Of a DNA stretch of 64,000 nucleotides, positions 52,050 to 59,172 are shown one piece after another (positions within the stretch are counted from its first letter, which is position 1; the number at the start of each line of letters is the position of its first letter). The translations under genes were made by a program, and so were the position numbers. Source of the stretch: Kryptolebias marmoratus (lineage: Eukaryota; Chordata; Actinopteri; Cyprinodontiformes; Rivulidae); contig NC_051449.1 in NCBI RefSeq assembly GCF_001649575.2, positions 10,521,236 to 10,585,235 on the forward strand, written 5' to 3'. The notes beneath the pieces were generated by a model. The model was not told the origin of the DNA, searched no databases, and was given only the letters and a program-made list of their open reading frames with translations.

Positions 52050-52432
52050 CCACTTTACAATAAAGGTACCTTTATGTCAAGGATTTATTAAAGATAAATA
52101 TTTTGTAATGTTGTAAATACCTTAAAAAGGCCTCATTTAGTATTAAAAAATCACTTATAAAACACTGTTTAATCATTGAAGTGGGCTCACTTTTGACAAG
52201 CGCAAGTGCTGTACTTTTATTTATTTGAGTAATTTTGTTTGTTTTTTGGTTGCTCAACTTACCCTTTTGTCTTGACAGTTTATTTTTTTATATATCATCG
52301 CTGCTTATTAATAGTTTGCTCCTTATTCTACTGCCTATCAATGGTTCATTGGGAGTTTGCAGCCTAATTAATAACTGCATTATTAAGTAGTTAACATCCA
52401 TTTATAAGTCTACCCTTATTCTAAAGTTGTAC
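52050..52432. mobile_element. Candidate MITE with inverted termini
   Basis: The left end reads 'CACTTTACAATAAAGGTACC' (from about 52051). The reverse complement of the right end reads 'ACAACTTTAGAATAAGGGTAG', an imperfect terminal inverted repeat. The interior is made of TTATTAATAG- and TAATTAATAA-like words. Both the termini and this interior resemble fish MITEs whose ends begin CACTTTACAATAAAGG. No coding frame is present. Confidence 0.5.
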
Positions 52433-53077
52433 CAAATGTTTTACTCCTAAAATAAACTCCTGTTTGTGTTTAAAGAAAATGAAATGATGTTAAAGAAGCC
52501 TCCATATTTTCAGAGCATTCACAAAAAAGCTTTAAAATAAAAATAGAAACAGCAGAATTTCCTAAAAGAAATAACATGATGCCTTTCGGTGGTTTATGGT
52601 ACAAGAAACATCGTTGCATTGTTGGTGAACAAGTTTGCAGGCTGCATCCTGCTCAGATGGAGCATTTGTCTTACTGAGACCTGTATATTAATTTATAAGA
52701 GTGTGAGTTTGTGTGAAAGGTTTATAGAAAATAAAAAATTGAAACCTACAATGTGCCGAAGCGTGACACTGAAGCGTAAATTAAAGGAAAGTACTCAAAA
52801 AACAACTATAAAACATTTGATTTAGCATACTTCCCTTGCATAGATTTACCTGTTTTTTATCACAATAAATCAGTTTTGCTGTTTTCTCTCTCTCTAAAAG
52901 TGATTTAGGATGAACATACTGTCTTGTTTCATGGACTGTTTGCGATCCACACTATTTCAGCTGAATTACCCCTGCATGTGCGTAAAGCTCCAACGTGATA
53001 AAGATGCTGAGGCTGACTGACAAACTGTGCAGTCGTTCTTGCATGACGAGCATTTTCCTAACTCCTCCTCACCCACC
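52433..53077. other. Region upstream of aqp4, no exon seen
   Basis: AT-rich up to about 52980, then GC content rises toward the aqp4 promoter region. No upstream exon is proven, although an additional non-coding first exon could lie here. Confidence 0.45.
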
Positions 53078-53203
53078 ACCCGCACCCTCACCCCCACCCC
53101 CACCCCGTGACAGCAGAGCCGCCGCTGCGTTCAGCCTTGTCACGCAGCCGTGCAGACCTCCCGAACGTCAGCATGTCTCNCCCCACCCCCACCCCTTCCC
53201 CCC
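53078..53203 (-). promoter_or_regulatory. Two potential G-quadruplex tracts upstream of aqp4
   Basis: On the + strand there are four C runs at 53085-53106 (3, 5, 5 and 4 C) separated by 1-3 bases, and four more at 53181-53203 (4, 5, 4 and 6 C) separated by 1-2 bases. On the - strand these are classical four-run G-quadruplex patterns. They lie about 230-350 bp before the aqp4 start codon, in the likely promoter or 5' leader. An unresolved base (N) at 53180 directly abuts the second tract. Confidence 0.6.
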
Positions 53204-53393
53204 GAGCAGGCTGTTTAATTCCTGTGAGGGGATGCTTGGGTAGTGGCCCAGTGAAGCTGCCGGTTGCAGTCTCAGTGCCGAAAGTTTGGCTTGCGCTCGT
53301 CTGACAGACGTGATCTCAGCCCCACTTGTGCACTCGAACAACCTGCTGGCTCCTCGGCAGCCCACGGTCCTTGCAACGTTGATTGTCACTGTG

Positions 53394-53417
53394 ATGAAGG
53401 ACAGTCTGACAGTTTGA
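53394..53417 (+). promoter_or_regulatory. Upstream ORF in the aqp4 5' leader
   Basis: A seven-codon frame, ATG to TGA, ends 16 nt before the aqp4 long-form start and lies in a different frame. If the transcript begins upstream of it, it would tend to lower initiation at the first AUG. The transcription start is not known from the sequence. Confidence 0.45.
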
Positions 53418-53433
53418 CAAATCAGCAGGACTT

Positions 53434-53495
53434 ATGAGTAAGAACTCACCACCCACACCGGGGACAGAGAGAGACAGAACACTTCACTGCATTCG
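53434..53495 (+). CDS. aqp4: aqp4 coding exon 1 (long-isoform N terminus)
   Basis: Encodes residues 1-20 and two bases of codon 21, beginning [10 protein letters not shown]. It ends at a consensus donor GTAAGT, and joined to exon 2 it keeps the frame (phase 2). The AUG context is weak (C at -3, A at +4). It is specific to the long, M1-like isoform. The N terminus is expected to be poorly conserved between species, so this exon is the least certain of the five. Confidence 0.8.
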
Positions 53496-56400
53496 GTAAG
53501 TTTACGTTTTCATGGCTGGCTTTGTTGTAAATAAAGTTTGCAATTTTTATGTTTTTGTCAGCCCTTTTTAAACCCATTAATGTGTTATTTACATCATACT
53601 GTGCGCTTTAGAAACTTTGCTCTAAAATTCTGCAGCACGTATTACTTGTTTAGACCATAATACTTGAGAGAACACGATGCTCAAGGAGTGCTCTGTGTGA
53701 CATTTTGTCACAGAAAGTCACTGGCTTCAATCCCCAGCGACTTTATAAATGTTTTGCCCAGAGGCAGCCGTTCTGATGGAGTTCAGCACATTCTCGGCCA
53801 CATGCACACACCAGGAATACATAAGTAGGCTAATCACTTTTCTCATTGTTCTTTTTGCCAGGAGGTTCCTGTCCTGTTCTAAGCGTCCAAGCATAATGGC
53901 TGCTTTTAAAGGGATCTGGACCAAGAAGTTCTGGAGGGCTGTGTCGGGAGAATACCTGTCCACTGTCATCTTTGTCCTCCTGAGTCTGGGCTCCACCATC
54001 AACTGGGCTGCGGAGGAGGAGAAGCCTCCCCCGGCTGATGTGGTCCTCATCTCCCTCTGCTTTGGCCTCAGCATCGCCACCATGGTGCAGTGTTTCGGCC
54101 ACATCAGCGGGGGACACATCAACCCGGCCGTCACCGCGGCGATGGTCGTAACTAGAAAGCTGAGCCTGGCGAAAGCTGTGTTCTATGTGATAGCTCAGTG
54201 CCTGGGCGCCATTACCGGAGCTGGGATTCTCTACTTAGTCACACCTGCTGCTGTTCGGGGATCTCTGGGCGTGACAATGGTACCTTTTTATCTTATCTGT
54301 GTGTGCAGTAAATCTTTAACAAGTTCTCCTGTTAATCCTAAAGAAAAATATTCTGTTTCCAAGGTGAACTCCAAGATCTCATTGGGCCACGCCCTTCTTA
54401 TTGAGCTCCTCATCACGTTTGAGCTGGTCTTCACTGTCTTTGCGACCTGCGATCCCAAACGCACAGACCTGGGTGGCTCTGCGAGCCTGGCCATTGGCTT
54501 TGCTGTAGCCATAGGTCACTTTTTTGCAGTAAGTAGCCTCTAGATCAGTGGTGTCCAATCCTGGTCCTCGAGGGCCACCATCCTGCATGTTTTAGTTGTT
54601 TCTCTGCTCCAACACAGCTGATTTGAATCAATGGGTGATTGTCAGGCTTCTGCAGAACATGAAGAGGTAATTTAACCTCTGAATCAGGTGTGTAGGGAAA
54701 CAAGGAAAATGTGCAGGATAGTGGCCCTCGAGGACCAGGATTGGCCACCCCTGCTCTAGAGCATTAGCTTTGAAGAATGATGCACTCAACTAACAATTTG
54801 AGCACTGTATAAGGCAAAAAAAAATCTTGCACAAGCCCATTTACATATCACCTGAAACACAGATTTAAAAGTTGATCAGAAGAATGTATGGTATTACATT
54901 CACCTTTAAAGACCTGGAGACAAAAGGCTGGCTCTGAAATCAAACGAGCACATTTTAATCTGTGACAGTGTACACTTCTCTGTGATTCACACACCCATGT
55001 GTGCAGGTCTGCACCGGAGGCTGTCATCTCATGGCAACCAATCTCCAGGGGCTTCCTGAACCCTGCAGAACAAACGATTAAATGCACAGAGAAACAAATT
55101 AGATGTCGCCCAGTTCTCCGAGTTCTGCTTCAGCCTGTTGAAAAACTACTGAATGCAGATAACAATACATCTCAAAAAAAAGCCACATTGTACCAGAACG
55201 TAATGAGTCGATTAAGATGAAACTTATCTAATATATCTTATGTTAATATGTACAACTGCAACATTTAATCCCTTAAGCTACAGTGATGCAAACATTTGCC
55301 TTTCAGATTCCTTACACGGGAGCCAGCATGAATCCGGCTCGTTCCTTTGGGCCTGCAATGGTCACGCTCAACTTTGAGAACCACTGGGTAAGAGAGGTTT
55401 CAACGTTTCAGTATGAATATTTAGGCCCCTATATAACACGCAAGCCAGCTAGCCAGCAAAGACTATTCATCATTTCATGTCAACATGTTCTGAAATTTAT
55501 CGTTGTCATTTGCACATTTCAGATATCAGACATGTAGCACCAAAACAGATACGAATGAGGTGAAAATCGATGAGTACACAGGTCAAATACTCATTTAAGA
55601 CTTTATATGATGCTTAAATGTATCAGTTCAACAAATCAAATTGAACAAGAAAGTGCTCCATTTCTATAATGAAAATAATCATCTCAAGTTTCATAATTAG
55701 ATGTCACAAAAGACGTTTCATTTCTGTTCTTTAATTGAGTGTGTGGGTGAGTGTGTGCGCTGCTCATCTAAAAATATAAATGAACCTAACTTTTTAAAGT
55801 TGTCTTCAAAACTTCAAATTGAGTCCATCAAAAGGAAACTTATAAAAGTTAAATCAGCAGCTGTTCAGTCACAATAACATCCTTATTCAATGATTAGTTG
55901 CTGAAAGTTTCATTAAAATCCATCCAGTGGTTGATTCGAATATTTTCCTAACAGACAAACAGGGTTGACTTTCCACAGTTTATGCTAAAATTTTAGACAA
56001 ATTTTTTACAAAATGAGTAGCTCTGTGAGTGTGTTGTAAATGGCTCTTAGGTAGGTAGGTAGGTAGGTAGATACATTTATTTATATAGCACTTTTCAGCA
56101 CAAGGCGACTCAAAGTGCTTTACAATACAATTAGCTACTATCGCATCAAATTTTAGCTCACTATCAGTAAAACTGACTAAATTAAAGATATTTTTGTGCT
56201 TTCTAAGGTCAGTTCACTGTCTCGAAAAGGTAATCGGTTGTACAGGTGCATCCAAGAATCGTTTATTTAAAGTTTCATTAAAATCCGTCTAGTGCTTTTT
56301 GAGTTATTTTGCTAACAGACACACACAGCTGACTTCAAACTGTTAATGGCAACATTTTAAACAACGACCGTACCCAAGCTGTCAGCACATAGATTATGTG

Positions 56401-56994
56401 TTGGGGATCAGCCTCAGCTACGAGCACACCAAACTTTCAGACAACATCTGTAAAAACTGATTGAGTTAGAGCATTTTTTCGTGATTGCAAGGTCAGCTGG
56501 CTGTGGCAGCCATCTTGAAACAGGTTGCCTCTATGAGTTAATCAGTTGTAGATGTGTATCCAGTGATTAGTTTTTGCAAGTTTTGTTCAAATTCGTCCAG
56601 TGGTTCTTGAGATATTTTGCTAACAGACAGACAAATGAACACACACGGCCAAAAACACTGATCGCCAGCCTCCTTTGCCTTTTGTTGGCAGGTGATAATA
56701 AAGTAAAGATTAACTTGTTTTGTTCTTCACTGGTTACGGTAGGTTTATTGGCTGGGTCCCGTTCTGGGAGGAATCCTGGCTGCAGCTCTGTATGAATACC
56801 TGTACTGCCCTGACCCCGAGATAAAGCAGAGGCTCAAACAAGTCTTTAAGAAGGACTCGTCGGGGAGATACAAGGAGGTGGAACCCGAGGAGCCTGTCAT
56901 CACACCGGGCTCCATTCATCACATCGATCTGGAGAAAGCGGAGAAAAAAGATCCTTTCCGGGAGTCATCGGGGGAAGTACTGTCCTCTGTATGA
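53434..56994 (+). CDS. aqp4: Aquaporin-4 water channel (five exons)
   Basis: Joined exons 53434-53495, 53862-54279, 54364-54528, 55307-55387 and 56743-56994 encode 325 residues. AQP4 is a plasma-membrane water channel with six membrane helices, in mammals concentrated in astrocyte endfeet. Visible are NPA box 1 (N108-P109-A110 in '[10 protein letters not shown]'), NPA box 2 (N224-P225-A226 in '[12 protein letters not shown]'), and the AQP4-type selectivity filter Phe88, His212, Ala221, Arg227. Ala221, in place of the AQP1 cysteine, predicts mercury insensitivity. The loop B site R-K-L-S122 is kept. Cys19 and Cys26 correspond roughly to the palmitoylated cysteines of mammalian M1. The C terminus 'GEVLSSV' is the syntrophin-type PDZ ligand. 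The human-type loop C glycosylation sequon is not seen. An in-frame TGA at 53407 fixes the long-form start; Met33 matches mammalian Met23. Exons of 165 and 81 bp match mammalian AQP4, as I recall. The identity is certain; a first non-coding exon cannot be excluded. Confidence 0.97.
53744..53749 (+). promoter_or_regulatory. Possible internal TATA box in aqp4 intron 1
   Basis: TATAAA stands 118 bp before exon 2. In mammals the short (M23) AQP4 mRNA starts from an internal promoter in the corresponding intron, so a TATA box here would fit. A transcript starting about 30 bp downstream would read into exon 2. The match alone is weak evidence in AT-rich DNA. Confidence 0.3.
53862..54279 (+). CDS. 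aqp4: aqp4 coding exon 2 (helices 1-4 region, NPA box 1)
   Basis: Begins after 'CTTTTTGCCAG' and completes Arg21; Met33 at 53896 has a strong context (A at -3, G at +4). It encodes residues 21-160, ending 'SLGVTM' before the donor GTACCT, a GT donor but a poor consensus. It holds '[12 protein letters not shown]', Phe88 of the filter and the first NPA loop. Confidence 0.95.
54364..54528 (+). CDS. aqp4: aqp4 coding exon 3 (helix 5 region)
   Basis: Encodes 55 residues (161-215), from '[12 protein letters not shown]' to 'AVAIGHFFA', including filter residue His212. Phase 0 on both sides. Donor GTAAGT is perfect. The 165-bp length equals that of the homologous mammalian exon, as I recall it. Confidence 0.96.
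54546..54753. mobile_element. hAT-type MITE in aqp4 intron 3
   Basis: A 208-bp element begins CAGTGGTGTCCAATCC, and the reverse complement of its right end begins CAGGGGTGGCCAATCC. The first 42 bases of each end agree at 39 positions. The 8-bp flanks CTCTAGAT and CTCTAGAG (54538-54545, 54754-54761) agree at 7 of 8, the target-site length of hAT transposons. It has no coding frame. The high similarity of the ends points to a fairly recent insertion. It starts only 9 bp (target-site copy included) after the intron 3 donor begins. Confidence 0.85.
54762..55306 (+). other. Remainder of aqp4 intron 3
   Basis: Non-repetitive intronic sequence with no further exon. It ends in a good pyrimidine tract and CAG acceptor. 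Confidence 0.7.
55307..55387 (+). CDS. aqp4: aqp4 coding exon 4 (NPA box 2)
   Basis: Encodes 27 residues (216-242), '[18 protein letters not shown]' then 'VTLNFENHW', with filter residues Ala221 and Arg227 and the second NPA. Acceptor 'TTTGCCTTTCAG' and donor GTAAGA are good. Phase 0 on both sides. Confidence 0.97.
55890..56700 (+). repeat. Dispersed repeat family A in aqp4 intron 4
   Basis: Three monomer remnants with 'TTTCATTAAAATCCATCCAG', 'CTAACAGACAAACAGGGTTG', 'TTTTAGCTCACTATCAGTAAA', 'GGCAGCCATCTTGAAA' and 'GTTGTAGATGTGTATCCAG'. The terminus 'CTTTGCC..GGCAGGTGATAAT' is the same as that of the copy at 32470. It fills most of the intron and ends only about 40 bp before exon 5. A smaller element has inserted into the second monomer at 56051-56130. 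Confidence 0.8.
56051..56130 (+). mobile_element. Short hairpin element nested in repeat family A
   Basis: The monomer consensus 'GACTCTCAGCTAC' is split here by 80 bp, flanked by TTAG on both sides (56047-56050 and 56131-56134), a likely 4-bp target duplication. The insert has a (GTAG)n start, then 'TTTATATAGCACTTTTCAGC' and 'CAAAGTGCTTTACAATAC'. AGCACTTT (56087-56094) pairs perfectly with AAAGTGCT (56112-56119). It is related to 34903-34995. Confidence 0.65.
56743..56994 (+). CDS. aqp4: aqp4 coding exon 5 (helix 6 and cytoplasmic tail)
   Basis: Encodes 83 residues (243-325), from '[20 protein letters not shown]' through a charged cytoplasmic tail to the PDZ ligand 'SSV', then TGA. The acceptor 'CTGGTTACGGTAG' has a weak pyrimidine tract. 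The stop is followed by CTA (see the readthrough entry). Confidence 0.96.
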   Translation, partial: VYWLGPVLGGILAAALYEYLYCPDPEIKQRLKQVFKKDSSGRYKEVEPEEPVITPGSIHHIDLEKAEKKDPFRESSGEVLSSV

Positions 56995-57030
56995 CTATCA
57001 CGCGCACTGGAAATGGAGACCAATTTGTAA
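56992..57030 (+). other. aqp4: Candidate stop-codon readthrough extension of aqp4
   Basis: The stop is UGA followed by CUA, the core of the known mammalian readthrough context (UGA CUA G), which is used by AQP4 itself to make AQP4ex. Here the next base is U, not G. Readthrough would add 12 residues: one at the UGA, then LSRALEMETNL, then UAA at 57028-57030. The mammalian extension is 29 residues, and as I recall it ends in a similar Glu-Thr-Asp-Leu-Leu. In this fish the tail T-N-L fits a class I PDZ ligand. Readthrough itself is inferred. Confidence 0.5.
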
Positions 57031-57830
57031 AGAAGAATGGCAATCAAAGTTTGGAGGATCCGTCTCGAGCCTGTCCCCCTCCACGCCAGAATACGATTTC
57101 TGTCGAAGACACGGCGAGGCTGTATTACTTTCATGAAAGCAATTTTGGCGTTACAGCTAAATCCAACAAAACGTCCGCAAGGCCGTTCGATGCTCGTCAC
57201 GAAGACCCCGCTAAATGATTTCGTGGCTGTGTTGTCATGCGGCGCACACTTCAGCCAGCGATACGTCGAGTTAAGCAAATATGTGTATGGGAGGGGGTCA
57301 ACCAATTACGTGGGGTCATCCCGCTGTGTCGGCGAAGAGAAGAAGAAAACGGAGCCTTGTTATTTTTGGATTAGTGTCACATCGGGTCTGCTTTCTGTAC
57401 CTGGAATAAAAGAGGAGATTGTCCCCTTGCGATCATTAAACACATTACAGATCCTGAGCAACGTAAGACAGCGCCGACTAACTGCATTCAACGACTTGTT
57501 TCACAGAAGTCTCCATTTTCAGTGCATTAATCGGGAAAGCAACGCGTTTTCTACAAAGATTCGTCTCCACTCTGCTGTTCTGTCCTCCTAAACTAGTCAA
57601 AACCGTTTTTCTACATCTTTCTTTTTATTATAATGTATCCAGATATGTTTGTCACACATTTCCTTTTTATCATATGCTCTGCTGCATAAATATTTAATTT
57701 ATTGGAGGGTATTTGGCTGAACTTTTCTTTTTTTTTTTCTTTTTTTTTTTACTGATTGGTGTTGTAACATTTCTCAAATAATGTACGCAAACATGAGATG
57801 TAAATAAAACTGTTTGTTGGTATAATTTAA
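56995..57830 (+). other. aqp4: aqp4 3' UTR
   Basis: The sequence from the stop to the strongest polyadenylation signal has no intron signature. Its first 600 bp are unusually rich in CpG for this window and hold a 184-codon frame (57037-57591) in phase with the aqp4 CDS but cut off by two stops. From 57600 it becomes AT-rich, with long T tracts at 57728-57751. The end is estimated from AATAAA and the T/GT-rich sequence after it. Confidence 0.65.
57803..57808 (+). terminator. aqp4 polyadenylation signal AATAAA
   Basis: A perfect AATAAA followed by 'CTGTTTGTTGG' and, 40 bp on, 'GTGTTTGTTTGTTTG', a GT-rich downstream element. Other AATAAA hexamers lie at 57405-57410 and 57891-57896 and could give alternative ends. 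Confidence 0.65.
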
Positions 57831-58374
57831 AAATTAAAAAAAAAAGAAATGTGTTTGTTTGTTTGACTTCCATTTCGGCGTCTCTTCATTAATAAACCAG
57901 CTCGCTGCAGAAGTCCAGCGTAGCGCTCACATATTTATAGGGGAAACAAGTAACCACATGAATTTTTATTCGCCTCCCTTGCAGCAGGAAGTCGGGGAAC
58001 GAGGAGATTCAGACCAGCGATAGGGTGGATCATCTGTCTCTGGATTATTCCTCTATGTTGCCAGATAAAAGTCCATTTTTTTTCCTGCGCAGCACTGCTG
58101 AGAATAGCTGTGTAATCTCAGCCCATCGAGAAGAAACAGTGTCATCTCCCGACGTGATGTTCACTTTATATCTGTTTGTTAAACGTACAGGAGCTTTTGA
58201 TCCTCTGGGGGCCTGCTGCGTGTCGTCTGCACGGCGCAAATACATTGTATTTTGTTACTCCAGACTGTAAAGTATTCCTTGCATAGAAAGAATAGAAGTT
58301 ATACCCATTTTGGTAAAACGCCATCCCTTTTTTTTGCAGTTTCATGTGATAATACCAGATTTTGTAAGATCGCT
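57831..58374. other. Intergenic region downstream of aqp4
   Basis: No exon supported. A second AATAAA at 57891 might extend the aqp4 transcript into this stretch. Confidence 0.5.
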
Positions 58375-59172
58375 CAGAGTCTGTGTGGGGGATGACTCTC
58401 AGCTACTACCACATCAAACTTTAGTTGAGCATGGGTAAATTTGACCAAGCCATAGCCATCTTTCTGTTAGCTACGGTTGATTAGCTGTGGTGGCCATCTT
58501 GAGTTTGTTTGACTCCAAAAGTTAATCAGTTGTAGACGTACATCCGGTGATTACTACTGAGGGTTTCATAAAAATCCATCCCCTGGTGTGTGGGATGATT
58601 TGCTAACAGACAAACAGGGTTGACTCTGACAGTTAATGCCAAAATTTAAAGAAAACAATCTCATGCAATGTCAATCGGTTGCAGTATGTGTTGTGAGCTC
58701 ATCTCAGCGACTACCACACTAGATTTTAGCTAAATATCTGTTAAACTGAGTTATAGCTGTTTTTGTGTTGATCGATTGATTGTGATGGCCATCTTAGATT
58801 GAAATGACTCCAAAAATTAATCAGCTGTAGATGTACATCCAATTATTACTTACTGAACATTTCATTAAAATCTGTAGGCTGGTTCATGAGATATTTTGCT
58901 AACAGACAGTCACACTCAGCGCTCAGTGCATAAGTTTGTGGATCAGTCTCAGCTAGTACCACTCCAAGTTTTAGCTTGAAATCTGAAAAACTGACTGAGT
59001 TAGAGCCATTTTTGTGTTTGCTAAAAAAAACTAATTCGCCATGGAAGCCATTTTGAACCAAATTGACTCCGTAAAGTAGATATTTTGCTAACAGAGCAGA
59101 CAAATAAACACACACACGGGCACAGGCAACGTCATCACTCATTCACCTTTGACAGCGAGTGATAAATATAAC
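58375..59172 (+). repeat. Dispersed repeat family A, three monomers
   Basis: The best-preserved copy, with monomers starting near 58375, 58671 and 58911. Each has 'CTCAGC(T/G)A(C/G)TACCAC', 'TTTTAG(T/C)T', 'GGCCATCTT' or 'GAAGCCATTTT' and 'TTTGCTAACAGA'. 'GTTGTAGACGTACATCC' or its equivalent occurs in the first two. It ends 'CACCTTTGACAGCGAGTGAT', a diverged form of the terminus seen at 32470 and 56700. Confidence 0.8.

Noticed and set aside
53727..54134. 135-codon - strand frame over aqp4 exon 2
   Set aside because: Shadow of the well-supported aqp4 exon on the opposite strand.
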